From Pseudoips prasinana (lineage: Eukaryota > Arthropoda > Insecta > Lepidoptera > Nolidae), in contig OX621242.1 in the NCBI GenBank assembly GCA_951640165.1, positions 12,455,501 through 12,519,500 of the forward strand: a DNA stretch of 64,000 bases. Reading direction: 5' to 3'. The notes beneath the pieces are model-generated. The model saw nothing but the letters and a program-made list of their open reading frames with translations, made no database searches and had not been told where the DNA came from. Of the stretch, positions 42,607-53,622 are shown in pieces; position 1 is the stretch's first letter; the number at the start of each line of letters is the position of its first letter. The translations under genes and the position numbers were made by a program.

Positions 42607-42777
42607 CTAGCTGTGCCCTGCGGTTTTACACTAAAATAAAAAAAATTGCCTAAGTGTTCATCCAGGGTGTCACCTAAGTCTATACCAAATTGTATTACTA
42701 TCACTCCAACCGTTTAGCCGTGAAGAAGTAACAAACATACACACTCACAAACTTTCGCCTTTATAATATTAGTGTGA
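42607..42777 (-). mobile_element. Hel-1 Helitron-like element
   Basis: CTAGCTGTGCCCTGCGGTTT at one end and CCTTTATAATATTAGTGTGA at the other are the Hel-1 termini; A and T flank it. The centre (GGGTGTCACCTAAGTCTATA, CGTTTAGCCGTGAAGAAG) is typical. Confidence 0.82.
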
Positions 42778-42779
42778 TG

Positions 42780-44370
42780 TAAAGTCAAATTTCAACGTTA
42801 ATATTTTTTCAACTGCTAATATTTCCTGCTATATATCTGTCATATTCCTCGAAAGTATGACCGCATATGCATCGCGACACCAGCGTCCCCATTATCCTTT
42901 GTTTGCATTCGTATCGATTAAAATGCTCTCCGATCCTCAATCAAAGAAGGGACTCGCGCATTCGCGTATTAACGTAGAACGACTCTCAGATATCAACGGC
43001 CTAGAGTCGAGGTTTGAACCCCAAAGAGGCCTCCGGCGCAGTTTTTAGTTTTATGGTACGTTCCCCCTTGATAAGCATGTGAGATTACATTTAGCAATTC
43101 TACCGGGAATAGTTGTGTAGTAATGCAAGTATAGATATGTCTGTTAAATATCTTTAAGAAAATATCAGCCAGAACAGCAATCCTCAGTTAAAATTGGAAA
43201 ATATGAACGTGGGAAACGCGAAATGCCATTAAATTAATAAGAAGTCGAACTATCATCGGTATATGCACAGGTATTAACCTGTGCATAGATCAGCAAGTAG
43301 TCACCGTATTCTATGTACTCTGGTCACATTCGGAGCATCAATTGGCTCCAATTCTCACATACAAACGATAAAAAACGGTAAGACTGCTAACGAGGATGTT
43401 CCCTTTGAAGGTATCGTACAACTCGCGGTTTTGCCAGCGCGCTGAAGGGAGCTTATTCTATACTGTTCTCACACGGGTATAAGTTGAGAACGTTATTGTT
43501 TATGTTTAAGTCCGTGTGGAGAATTCAGTCGGTCCGCAACTACACCAATTCCATCGTTCTTAAAGTTACTCCTCATAGTTTGGTATTCGGTTGGTGGACG
43601 GTGGATTTCTTTAACGTATTTAAACGTTCGACGCATTTAAATAAAATTACCATTAGGCCTTACTTAAAAATATGTACAAAATGTATGTTCCAACGCCGTC
43701 TACTTTGTTTTGATTCAGATAATCATTCAAGTTAAGACGCTGAGAAGATCCAATTTACTGTTTCAATAGAGTGAACCATAAACTGTCAAAATGAGTAAAC
43801 ACAAAGTGAATTTGTACAAAGTAATGAATTGTGGCCAAATACAAACTTCGTGACAAATCTATGTTATGCAAGATTTTCCTAATTGAGGGAATAAAACTAC
43901 ATTAACACCCTGTAAGCTTTTAAAAACCGACTAGGATATTTCCTATCTAGTTAAATCAGTCATATCACTCGGTACTTTCGATCCAACCATACGAGTACAT
44001 CGAAAAGGATAGACGGGCCCATACGGGTCACGATATTTAGATGCAGCAACAATAACAGATGTATAAAACTGAACTCCAACCATTTTTGGGCGAAAAATGT
44101 GACACCTTTACTATTATAGCCTACTGTAAAAAATTGCGCAATATTATGTGAAGTTCGGTTCATCTATTCATTTTACTTCTTCTTAATATTTATGCTTCTC
44201 GACTCATCGCCATAGATACACTTTATTTAATTGTCATTGGTGCTAAATTGAGTACCAATATCTTGCATTTCATGTAAAGTATTCTTGTTTGCTTGGTAAT
44301 ATGGAACGGAACCAGCAATTTTCCTAACCAAGATTCAGGGAACTTTTCTCTTTAATTTCATTTGTGTTTA
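42780..44370. other. No assigned feature
   Basis: Contains a 10-bp-stem hairpin (ATGCACAGGT...ACCTGTGCAT, 43263-43286). Frames at 42857-43048, 43484-43735 and 43960-44163 have no recognisable similarity. GAGGTTTGAACCCC near 43009 looks like a B-box, but no head or body supports a SINE. Confidence 0.4.
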
Positions 44371-44372
44371 GG

Positions 44373-44511
44373 TACAGACGCCAGCACATCCAGCTACCCC
44401 AATCTGTCAAATTTCTTTTATAGATTTTCAACTTTATTACAAAAGCATAAGGTTCACTTTCAATTGGGGAAATTTCACAGGTTGGGATAGCTTTATGTGC
44501 TGGCGTCTGCA
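44373..44511 (-). mobile_element. P139 palindromic MITE, full copy 3
   Basis: Both arms are present (TACAGACGCCAGCACATCCA; TGTGCTGGCGTCTGCA) with the centre in the same orientation as at 1522 (TTTTATAGATTTTCAACTTT). The right terminal TA is CA. A few mismatches break the arms. Confidence 0.8.
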
Positions 44512-44519
44512 AGTTTCTT

Positions 44520-44840
44520 ACGTTTGGCGCGCTCTATGTTAGTGTGGGTAAGTACTATAAATTCCTTGTTACACGTAGTGGAAGAATGGATGCGATCATC
44601 TACTTAAAACAGTTGTTTCGCTTGAAAGTATACAGGGATTTTGGAAATTAATGTTCACAGCCCGAATTGGTTGTTCAGAATTATTATTAAATAACTAATA
44701 CTACTATGCGGCTTGAAGAAATTTGACACTTAAAAATTAAATTGAAATAAAACCAGATTTCAATCGTTAAAAAAGCAGGAGTTTTGAAGTTAAGTTTGTT
44801 ACTGAAGTGATAACGCATCTTAGAATTTTTTTAATTATAT
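44520..44840. other. No recognisable feature
   Basis: AT-rich spacer between P139 and SINE-C. Confidence 0.45.
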
Positions 44841-44845
44841 GACTG

Positions 44846-45040
44846 CACGTGTGGCACAGCGGCTAAGACAGTCGTCTCGCCGCTTCATTACGCGGGTTCG
44901 AGTCCCGCGCCGGACAACTATTTGTGTGACCCATAAATTGTTGTTCTGGATGTAATTTGTGTCCGTCTATGTTTGTAAAGTACCCCGCGACATAGGGATT
45001 GTATTACCTAATGCAGGCGTCGTATTTAAAAAAAAAAAGT
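44846..45040 (+). mobile_element. SINE-C, nearly full length
   Basis: CACGTGTGGCACAGCGGCTA, CGGGTTCGAGTCCCGCG, ACAACTATTTGTGTGACCCA, AAAGTACCCCGCGACATAGG and GGCGTCGTATTT then an A-rich end. About 8 bp of the GTTCTGAGTCTGG block are missing. Confidence 0.86.
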
Positions 45041-45106
45041 AAAATAAAATTAGCAATATGTACCAATATATTAATTCCCAAGCATATTAATTCCCAATAT
45101 TTTTTT

Positions 45107-45362
45107 GATAATAATAATATCTAGTGACAATTTCACACAGATTATCCTAGCCCTAAACTAAGCAAAGCTTGTACTATGGGTACCTGGCGACGATATACAT
45201 ACTTATATAGATAGATAAATACTTAAATACATAGAAAACATCCACGACTCAGAAACAAATATTCGTGCTCGTCACACAAATATTTGCACTTACCGGGATT
45301 CGAACCCAAGACCACCAGCTTCGTAGGCGGGAGCACTACCAACTAGGCTACGGTGACCGTCA
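45107..45362 (-). mobile_element. SINE-A, full length
   Basis: On the minus strand: head GGTCACCGTAGCCTAGTTGG, B-box GGGTTCGAATCCC, body TGAGCACGAATATTTG and TGGATGTTTTCTATG, 3' part CAAGCTTTGCTTAGTTTAGG, end in a TATTATTATC run. Confidence 0.86.
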
Positions 45363-45369
45363 AGACCGT

Positions 45370-45834
45370 CAATTGTACTAGTAGTATATTGCTTGTTAGC
45401 AAGAAACGTAATCGTGGTGTTTTCAGCTAATATTTTTCTATATTAGGAAAATTATAGCTGAAGAAACCACTGACTATTTCTTCTTATTTAAGTATAATAG
45501 CATTCCTGGTACATCTATTGGGTATGCAAAGCTTTTGGTCCACCGACGCCGCACCAGTCCGATAATTTTATCTATCATAGGTAATAAATTAGAATACCTG
45601 CAGTGCTACGATAAGTAACGTTCGCGCGTTCGTACCTTGATTACCAGTAAGCAAACAGGAAATTTATCATTTTCTTGGTCATTTTATTCTACAAATAATG
45701 TGTTGTACGTCAACAAACATTTTTGTAATTCAAATCATTAACTTGAACTCGCCTATTTATTCGTAGCTGATATCATCATACAAGTACGGTCACCATGAGA
45801 AGTGCAGAGAATAACTTGTTACTCTCTCGTAAAA
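45370..45834. other. No recognisable feature
   Basis: A partial inverted repeat (TTCAGCTAATATTTTTCTA and TAGGAAAATTATAGCTGAA, 45421-45462) is visible. Nothing else can be supported. Confidence 0.4.
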
Positions 45835-45974
45835 AAGGGTCCCTGTATTACTCCTACTGAGTTTTCTGGCAGTATTTTCCAGAAGCTAATAAATACTGCA
45901 CTGCACGATATAGTAAACAAATTGTTGTACCTATGTAATATTATATAGAAATAAAGGTTTATTGAATTTGAAAT
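45835..45974 (+). repeat. LINE 3' UTR end
   Basis: TCCTACTGAGTTTTCTGGCA, CCAGAAGC, ACTGCACGATATAGTAAACA and AATAAAGGTTTATTGAATTT match the UTR blocks at 3911 and 18957, here with a polyadenylation-like end. No coding part is left. Confidence 0.65.
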
Positions 45975-45979
45975 CGCCA

Positions 45980-46990
45980 CGCTACAGTCTTCTACAGAAG
46001 ACATTCATAAACATATTATTGTTAACTATATATATTCGTTACATATTTATAGCTTCGCCACAATAACGTAGGTATGTATAAATATAATAATATAAATGTT
46101 TTCTATAGAAGATTTTGGCTAAACAAATTTCTGCTATGGCAGTTGAATTGAACGAATAGTAGTGTGAATATAGTAACTACGTGTCCATTCTAACGATCGG
46201 GAGACACAGAACCATGCTCTCTAAACCACTGGGCAATTTGTAATGTAAAATCCAGATGCTATAGATATGTTTTTAGAATAAGAGTTCCTTTTTTGAAAAT
46301 AATACGTCCGCAGTAATTGATGTTGTAAATCCGTTATTAATAAAGAAGCGATAATAATGTAATCTTTGTGAAACTATTTTTGTTAGTGCTTGTACCGAAT
46401 CTACATAAGTAATAAATTAGCTTGTATATTGTTAGACTGACAATAGATAAAGCTTTATAACAAAGGCTGTAAAAAGCGAATGATTATAAAATTATGTCAC
46501 CCAACATGATTAGATTGACATGATTTAGAAACGTGATACCAGCTGAATATACCATTGTTTTAAAAATAAAATACAGTACTATTAAATTTACTAGGCAATT
46601 TTGTTTCCATATTCTGCCCTTAAAAATTTATTTCATTTTGAAAAGTTGTGCCGCTCATGTAGGCAGTTATTTTTTAAGCAAATAAAAATTGTTACATTTC
46701 CACTATCCTACACAGGATGAAAAAATATCGCTATTGCCAATAGCTGGTTCCATTGGAGAGTTATATCAATAGAAAGTTCAAATAACAAATATTTTGTTGT
46801 ATAATTCACGTAGTATTTGTATTTTGACATCTGTCTTTGGAACACTGACATAAGTCCGAAAACTGCGATTGAGAGTTAAAATAAATCCATTTGATAACGA
46901 GAGTGTTAATAAAACCTGTAGGTACTGCTATCTAAACCTAAATAATATAAATCTACCTAAAACCAGCGCACACCAAAGCATCCACTGGCT
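45980..46990. other. No recognisable feature
   Basis: About 1 kb of AT-rich sequence without repeat or ORF that I can assign. Confidence 0.45.
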
Positions 46991-46994
46991 ACTT

Positions 46995-47150
46995 GCCCAC
47001 CGTCTATAGATGTTTAACCGTCAAAGTGGTTTAATTTCTAAGAGTCTATGTGCTTCAGGGGGCACTTCAGGCATATCAATGGCCTTCTAAGGGACTTAAA
47101 CTACTTTGACAAAACCAGGGTAACCACTGCCCATACGATACGAGTTGAAC
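46995..47150 (+). mobile_element. SINE-5S, decayed copy
   Basis: CCGTCTATAGATGTTTAACC, GTCAAAGTGGTTTAATTTCT, ACTACTTTGACAAAACCAGG and GTAACCACTGCCCATACGAT follow the order of the copy at 21804. The 5S-like head is largely lost. Confidence 0.6.
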
Positions 47151-47159
47151 GAAAAGCTT

Positions 47160-47680
47160 GTATTTGAAAAGCAATATCCGCGACCCAAACAGAATCTGAT
47201 GATCTAAGTTTAAACCACTACGCAAAAAGGGTATCTAAAGCACTGTAATTTGCTGGGTGCGAAATCAGTTCAATTGCAGTACAAGTACAAAGAGAGATAG
47301 GTGAGTAATTACGACGGATCACGAAGCTTAATGGAGTGCTCAATGGCACGCGCAAACCGCTTGATGAATGCAAATGTTCCGTGTAAAACTGTTTTACAAA
47401 ATTGGATAAATCTGGCTGGTTTACAGAAATATGTACATTATGACATTAAAACTAATTGCGATCATGTTTGGACGAAATAAATTACAACACTGTCCTATAT
47501 GCATCTTCTTATGAACTCCTTTCTTTTGCATGCAAGTTTATAATTAAGCAGTTTGTGGCAATGGGTGTAGAATACTGTTAGTGTACAGGCCAGGATGTGC
47601 AGTGTTGTATCAAACTCCTATTTTCTAATGCATTTTTTTTATATTTTACCTCAAAGTTAAGCAAGTTAGATAGAAGTGGT
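47160..47680. other. No recognisable feature
   Basis: Nothing that I can support between the SINE-5S and the LINE relic. Confidence 0.4.
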
Positions 47681-47686
47681 CTTCAT

Positions 47687-47905
47687 ATCGTATGAAATTT
47701 CGAAATGTTCTCGAATCCTAAACTTTAACAGCAATATTCTGCAGCAATTTTTCGGCCGCCGGAGTAAGTCGATGCATTTCTTCCAGACCACCCGAAAATG
47801 CATAGAGAGGACACTCTTCGGCGACATGTGCACAAATCTGGATCTACGCACCACATTAAAACACATGCCATTCTGTAAGACTCCATTAGTTCAGATGGTA
47901 TTAGA
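47687..47905 (-). pseudogene. LINE pol extreme C-terminus, frameshifted
   Basis: On the minus strand one frame gives WGLIPSELMESYRMACVLMW-like sequence; after a shift, the next frame reads AHVAEECPLYAFSGGLEEMH and RLTPAAEKLLQNIAVKV-stop. The EECPL...GGL...LTPAA...W/L..L pattern is the end of lepidopteran LINE pol proteins, after the zinc-knuckle-like region. One frameshift near 47805 makes it dead. Confidence 0.7.
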
Positions 47906-48077
47906 CCCATTCAACTTAACCAATGCCGAGCTTGGTGCCAAGCATTAGATAGAAATCAAAATTCAAGCTTTCGAAGGAAACGAAACGTTTTGTGATTGAA
48001 AAAACCCATAATATCAAAATGAATGGCACCACTTACAAAAGATTAGAGAATCGACTTGAACAATAAGTATTTATTGT

Positions 48078-48192
48078 TTTATTGTTGTTATTTAGCACAA
48101 CCAAGTTGAATAGCCTTAGACTATCGAGTTGAATACTTACTGAATAGTAAGTTAGGCTATTCAGACCAGCTGAGCTAAATAACAACAATAAA
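48078..48192. mobile_element. Probable MITE with inverted ends
   Basis: TTTATTGTTGTTATTTAGC at the left is exactly complemented at the right. A second block, TGAATAGCCT, is also inverted, giving arms of about 45 bp with some mismatches around a short centre. No target duplication is obvious and no second copy lies in the window. Confidence 0.65.
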
Positions 48193-48199
48193 GTCCATC

Positions 48200-49175
48200 A
48201 AGTAGTGTCTTTGTTGCAGATAATGATCTTGTCTGAAATGTTATTTAGAAGTATGATACTAATCACACAGTAATCTTAACAATGCTTTAATTTAGTCGCA
48301 TCTTTTATAGAACTAAAGTGCGCTTCCATCCATCAAGTCTATCACGACATTATCAACTGCCTTGAAGTGCCTTGAGTATCGATCAGATACAAAGATGATT
48401 GATATTGACGGATATACTACGTTCGTCTCACGATTTATGATTGTTTCAATGGAATCTAGATTGTAAAACCATTATCCATTGTACTGTGATTGTAACTTAG
48501 GAACTTTGATTTTGTTGCTAATAACGAATTAAGGGGAAACATCGAAAATATTATAAGTGTTCGTTTAGTATATGTATCTTGAGTGTATTTTGTGAAAAAA
48601 AACATAATATATTCAATTATAATTTCCTATTTCCCTCCTTTTTTATCGAGGAAGTAAACGACAAAAACGGAAATGACGTATAGATCCCACGTGGGAACAT
48701 GCCCTTTCATTTTTGAGGTAGTCCCTTAAGGTATAGTCTTTGATGATTGGTAACATTTCTGTTATTGTTCTTACATAATATGTTTTTAGATATTTTAATT
48801 ATACCTCTTATACATCAAGGTACTTAGGTTTTGTGTTTTCAGTCACGAAGTAATCATTCATACCAACAATTCTAAGCTTTGATAATAATTATGGTGGCAA
48901 TATATAAGTATAATAATATTTCAATATAATATTTACTTCACGACTATTCGTATAATCGTCGAACTCAACTTATCTTACGTGAACACAATTAATTTACAAA
49001 TTACAAAATGAATATCAGTAGTGTTAATTCCGCTATTATATCATATGTTTAATCAAGCCGGAATGCAATTTCCACAGCCCTTCTGCCCGCTACAAATGTG
49101 CATACATATAAGAAGGAATGATAAATAAACAATTTTTTTAAGGAATAATAAATAAGTAAGAAATAATAATAATTA
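48200..49175. other. No recognisable feature
   Basis: AT-rich; no ORF or shared repeat. Confidence 0.45.
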
Positions 49176-49178
49176 TAG

Positions 49179-49428
49179 GACGGGCCGGTTGGCGTCTTTG
49201 GTAAATACTGGCCTTTAATGCCGCTGATCGTTGTTTCGATTCCCACTCAGGACAGATATTTGTGTGCATGAACATGTCTGTTTGACCTGAGTCTGGGTAT
49301 AATTATCTATATAAGTATGTATTTACAAAAGACTAGTAGTATATGTGGTATATCAGTTATCTGGGTGCCATAGTACAATCTATGCTTAGTTTGGGATCAC
49401 ATGGCCGTGTGTGAATAATGTCCCAGGA
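49179..49428 (+). mobile_element. SINE-B, full length
   Basis: CGGGCCGGTTGGCGTCTTTG, B-box GTTTCGATTCCC, AGGACAGATATTTGTGTGCA, TGAACATGTCTGTTTG, CAGTTATCTGGGTGCCATAG, TGCTTAGTTTGGGATCACAT and AATAATGTCCCAGG are in order, followed by an A run. Confidence 0.85.
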
Positions 49429-49439
49429 AAAAAATTTAA

Positions 49440-49797
49440 AAAAATCCTATTTTAACAATAATATCAAATTGCTAGGCTATAAAGTTGAACGGCTAGACTC
49501 ATGCAAGATTCTATTCTAGAACTTTAACTTTACAAATCTGGAACAACAAAACAGGTAAGATTATGGAAGAACTTACGTTAAATCTGATATCAATTTACGA
49601 ACTTAAACAACATGTAGAACTTCAATTTACAAACTCGCTTAAAATTTGTTCCCGACCCGGCGAACACTCCAATCAGCTCTTCTATTCACGAAGAGCTAAC
49701 TTTTACTATCAATATTCCACAAGCTGATGTTTCGCAAATAGTTACTTTTTTTCTGGATAGATTGAAGTCTTTAAATACGACCAGTTTTTATTTCTTA
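49440..49797. other. No recognisable feature
   Basis: AT-rich spacer. Confidence 0.4.
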
Positions 49798-49974
49798 CTA
49801 GCTGTGCCCCGCGGTTTTACCTGCGTTAAACTTTATAAATTATAGCCTATGTGTTAATCCACGGTGTCAGTTAACTACATACCAAATTTTATTAAAATCT
49901 CTCCAGCCGTTTGGACTTTAAGAAGTAACAAACATACACACTCACAAACTGTCGCTTTTATAATATTAGTGTGA
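49798..49974 (-). mobile_element. Hel-1 Helitron-like element, well preserved
   Basis: CTAGCTGTGCCCCGCGGTTT and CTTTTATAATATTAGTGTGA are the ends, with A and T flanks. Centre: CCATACCAAATTTTATT-type block and CTCCAGCCGTTTGG. It is 177 bp long. Confidence 0.85.
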
Positions 49975-49986
49975 TTATACTCGTAC

Positions 49987-50235
49987 AAGGTAACGTTCAG
50001 ATGTTTTAGCGGTAGCGTATTCAACGGCAGATAACGAGGTCCAGGGTTCAAACCCCGGGTCGGGCCAAAAGTGATTCTGGAACTTTTCTCTGAAAATTAA
50101 AAAAATCTTAGTATCGGCACGAAGTCTGGGAGCTGACGGTATTATACTCCCGTACCTCGGAGAGCACGCAAAGCCGTCGGTCCTGTACCTACCTTGACCT
50201 TTTTCCGGTCGTGTCGATAGTCGTCCCATCTTGTG
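49987..50235 (+). mobile_element. SINE-D, tRNA-headed with a distinct body
   Basis: TTTTAGCGGTAGCGTATTCA and CCAGGGTTCAAACCCCGGGT supply pol III boxes. The body AGTATCGGCACGAAGTCTGG, CTCGGAGAGCACGCAAAGCC and TTTTTCCGGTCGTGTCG differs from SINE-A, -B and -C. Pieces of this body occur at 39385, 40090 and 58397. The 3' boundary is uncertain. Confidence 0.65.
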
Positions 50236-50332
50236 CACTATAATATGCCCCGCGCATATGGCTAGTTTCCAGTCCAGTCTCTCTGAGACTAATAATGCCG
50301 CCGTGGTTGAAATTCGGCTAGCAGGACATTTA

Positions 50333-50462
50333 TTTTTTTATTTCAAAACTTTATGCACAAAATTGTACAGAGGTGGACTTAATGCCGTAGGCATTTTCTC
50401 CCAGTCGACCTTGAGGAGGTGCAGAGATAAGACAGTGGGTAGGCGCACTAAGTAGGGATTGG
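50333..50462 (-). repeat. LINE 3' UTR end
   Basis: On the minus strand CAAGGTCGACTGGGAGAAAA, TGCCTACGGCATTAAGTCCA, CTGTACAATTTTGTGCATAA and AGTTTTGAAATAAAAAAATA form a 3' end that I know as frequent in Lepidoptera. The plus-strand relative is at 10490. Confidence 0.7.
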
Positions 50463-50588
50463 ATTCGATAAATAATTAATTTAAATATATAGTTAAATGT
50501 ATATACATAAATGTATAATATATAATAAATATCTAATATATATAATATTGTTACTACTATGATATACTATACATTCATAAATATATAA

Positions 50589-50805
50589 TTAAAAAGGTAG
50601 GGAAAGCACAATTCTGCTTACAAGTTGTTTAGAGTGTGCTCTCTTAGCTTCCTTTTGAACGGGAAGCGGCTTTGGCAACCTGATTTCGAGAGGCAGCCCA
50701 TTCCAAAGAAGACTAGACTGGACAAAAAAAGAAGAGTGAATAAAGTCAGATGGTGAGGCATTATTAACGTTAAGAGTGAAATCTACCCATGATGGTGAAC
50801 TAATT
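50589..50805 (-). pseudogene. LINE pol C-terminus, short
   Basis: On the minus strand a frame of about 70 codons reads WVDFTLNVNNASPSDFIHSS, FFVQSSLLWNGLPLEIRLPK and ends RIVLSLPF-stop at 50589. The LLWNGLP.EIR block corresponds to the W-N-x-LP-x-x-IR signature of LINE C-termini. It is open but very short. Confidence 0.6.
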
Positions 50806-51132
50806 AATGATAACCAGTTTGCGAATTAAGAACATAATAAAATATTTGTCATCCCATACAAAAGTATCAATATGAAACAAATGGGTATCCTAGATTGGGA
50901 AGTTTATGGGAGTTTCTTCTTTCTTTAAGTTTAGTACATTATTTTTGTTACACCTTGTGTATTTTATTACTAAACACATTAACTCGTCCGTAACTTTTCC
51001 TTTTGTTAATAATTTTCAATGTAATTTTTTTGTAGTACAGCTTGATTTCTTGAGCACTTACCAAAAACAAAGCGCTTTAGAGTCCCTTAATTAACTTTTT
51101 TTTATTTATGACCATAAATCTAACTATATATA

Positions 51133-51342
51133 CACGTGTGGCGCAGCGGCTAAGCCAGTCACCTCGCCACTTCGTGTCGCGTGTTCGAGTCCCGCGCCGG
51201 ACAACTATTTGTGTGACCCATAAATAGTTGTTCTGAGTCTGGATGTAATTTGTGTCCGTCTATTATATGTTGGAAAGTATCCCGCGACACAGGGATTAGA
51301 ACCCTACTACGGGCGTTTTCTGAAAAAAAAACAAAAGTTCCA
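51133..51342 (+). mobile_element. SINE-C, full length
   Basis: CACGTGTGGCGCAGCGGCTA, a B-box GTGTTCGAGTCCC, GGACAACTATTTGTGTGACC, GTCTGGATGTAATTTGTGTC, AAAGTATCCCGCGACACAGG and GGGCGTTTTCTG before an A run. All blocks are present. Confidence 0.87.
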
Positions 51343-51344
51343 TT

Positions 51345-51940
51345 GTTTACCTCTTTGCGTCGACAAAGGTCTGACTTCACATCATCTTAGCTTCTTTGTC
51401 ATTGTTTATACCCATCTAGAGGCTGTAGTCATTGAGGGTTTATATAAAATAACAAGTAACTTATATTACACATTATATTTGACGGCAAATATGTAGGTAA
51501 CCGCCCTTCTTCCGAGGAATCACTACATTAATATAACGAGCCTGACAACGTAGTAATAATTTGTCATTTCCGCGTCACACACATATCTACTTTCCACGTC
51601 TCCCCTCATATTACATACGTACCGAAATCTCGTGACAAAATCTTTGTGCTTCATGGTTGGTTACATCGCCATCTGGTACCCAAACCTTATTGCGAATGTG
51701 TGCTACCAACATACTTGTAGCTGTATGACAAATTGTGTCGTGATTACGCGTTGGGAATGGTTCTGCAGTAATTATGGATTGTGATGAACGCTACATTTCA
51801 TTATATTTCCCACCGAAAGCAGTTAATCATTGCCCCTAAGAAACACAACTGAACTTATATAACTTAATTATATTTTTGACTGCATGGGTCCCTTGGTATT
51901 AAAGATTTATCCACGTATTTTGGGTTTGATAGTCACACAA
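51345..51940. other. No recognisable feature
   Basis: Nothing assignable between SINE-C and SINE-B. Confidence 0.45.
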
Positions 51941-51941
51941 T

Positions 51942-52214
51942 GACGGGCCTGTTGGCGTGGTTGGCAAATGCGTGCTTTTCACGCCGGATGTCGTGGGTTC
52001 GATTCCCACCCAGGACAGATATTTGTGTGCATGAACATGTCTGTTTGTCCTAAGTCTGGGTGTATTTATCTATATGTGTAACTATGTATTTGCAAAAGAA
52101 AAGTAGTATATGTAGTATATCAGTTATCTGGTTTCTATAGTACAAGCTCTGCTTAGTGCTTAGTTTGGGATCAGATGGTCGTGTGTAAATAATGTCCCAC
52201 GATATATTATTATT
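51942..52214 (+). mobile_element. SINE-B, full length
   Basis: ACGGGCCTGTTGGCGTGGTT, GTGGGTTCGATTCCCACC, AGGACAGATATTTGTGTGCA, TGAACATGTCTGTTTGTCCT, CAGTTATCTGGTTTCTATAG and AATAATGTCCCACGATATAT are in order, with a TTATTATTC tail. A 7-bp duplication (GTGCTTAGTGCTTA type) lies in the 3' half. Confidence 0.87.
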
Positions 52215-52271
52215 CCAAATTATTTATTTAATTTTATTATTATTATTACAAATGTATATAATATGTATCCG

Positions 52272-52594
52272 AATTTCGCAAAAAACTCAAGTGGCTTCCC
52301 ATAAGACTTCGCCGAAATACTCACATTCTATCCATACTTTACAATATTTTGTTCAATCCCGCTAGCCCCCACTACCTTCAGGAACGATTTGAATTCCTAC
52401 GTGATTCACATTTGAGGTCTTTGAGATCATCAGAAAATTTGAAGCTTACAATGCCGGTGCACTATACAGACTTCCTAGATAAGTCTTTTACTGTACAAGC
52501 AATTCGACTGTGGAATGCACTACCAGTGCCAATACGACGTGCTCAAAATATAACATCGTTTAAAAATATGGTGATAAACCACTACTTACGTTAA
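52272..52594 (+). pseudogene. LINE pol C-terminus (open, 5'-truncated)
   Basis: The frame is RKKLKWLPIRLRRNTHILSI, LYNILFNPASPHYLQERFEF and then FLDKSFTVQAIRLWNALPVP followed by IRRAQNITSFKNMVINHYL and stop. The SFTVQAIRLWNALP..IR signature marks the end of Jockey-like pol proteins. It is intact for about 107 codons, but there is no start and no RT domain. The minus-strand relic at 58700 is related. Confidence 0.75.
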
Positions 52595-53001
52595 TATTTA
52601 GATTAGTCCTGCTACTTGACAATTTATTTAATTTCCGTTTCTATTATTTTTAATATAAATTTATTTATGTACTTATGAAATATTTATTAGTTTATTATAT
52701 TTGTTTATGTATGAATATGAATGTATGTAATATAATGTATGTATGAATGTAAAGTACATTAATCTATGTAGTATATTTATTATTAGGTTAGGACACTACA
52801 CTCAGAACTGACGACGCGGCGACGGTACACTATCAGCTGCCTGTCATTTTCAATTATGCTAGTCCATCCTACGGTTGTCTGGAAGAAATCGCTATTATGC
52901 GATAAGACCGCCAATTGTACATTATTTAAATATTAAGTTTCTTTTTGTAATACATTTTTATAGTGTGTGCAATAAAGTGTATCTATCTATCTATCTATCT
53001 A
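52272..53001 (+). mobile_element. LINE 3' end with stem-loop UTR and TATC tail
   Basis: A pol C-terminal frame (52272-52594) is followed by about 400 bp of AT-rich UTR. Near the end GGTTGTCTGGAAGAAATCGC, TATTATGCGATAAGACCGCC and CAATAAAGTGTATC form a conserved block: ATCGC/GCGAT makes a stem with a short loop. The element ends in (TATC)n at 52979-53001. The related UTR at 62240 has the same block. That the ORF and UTR are one element is inference from their spacing. Confidence 0.75.
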
Positions 53002-53229
53002 TAATATGTAAGGCACAGCACTTGGCTATGTACATTTTACATAATATCGTTTTTTTAGTGTTCTCAATAGTTAGTTTTATTCAGTTTTTATATTAAATCA
53101 TTCATCATTAAATCATTCAGCTATGAAAATAAAGAAAAGCATTCAGCGAAGTGAACATAACTATTTACTTCCCTGAAGGTATTTTTTTTTTTGTAAATTA
53201 TATCTAAAACTTTTGAAATTAGATAATTA

Positions 53230-53431
53230 AACCTATATATAAGCTTGACAATAATGTAAAATAAGCTAGCTAAATAACTAAATCATAAAATTATACATTC
53301 AATGTTATATTTAAGTTTTTCATACACTCCGTGCACTATCTATATGTACCTAGAAATAATTATCTTATATACAAGCGCTTTTTTAAAGTCTACGTGAATA
53401 AAAACCTTTTTTATTTTATTTATTTATTTAC
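53230..53431 (+). repeat. Tail-T LINE-like 3' end
   Basis: GCTTGACAATAATGTAAAAT, AAGCTAGCTAAATAACTAAA, CCGTGCACTATCTATATGTA and AAGTCTACGTGAATAAAAAC with a TTTATTTTATTTATTT end. It is the most diverged of the longer copies. Confidence 0.72.
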
Positions 53432-53622
53432 CAAACGGTAACTTGTAGATTGTTAGTGCCGGAACCCCAAAAGGAAAAAGGGACCCGTATATGATTATAA
53501 GATCACTTCGTTTTCCGTCTGTCTGTCTATCAAGATCCGAAGGGTCCTGATTCAATTATAGATTAACAAGATGCGCCCCGCGGTGCTGCCCGCGGCTTAG
53601 CAACTACTGGAGCATTGGTATA

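Noticed and set aside
43009..43022. GAGGTTTGAACCCC as a pol III B-box
   Set aside because: No A-box at the right distance and no repeated body around it.
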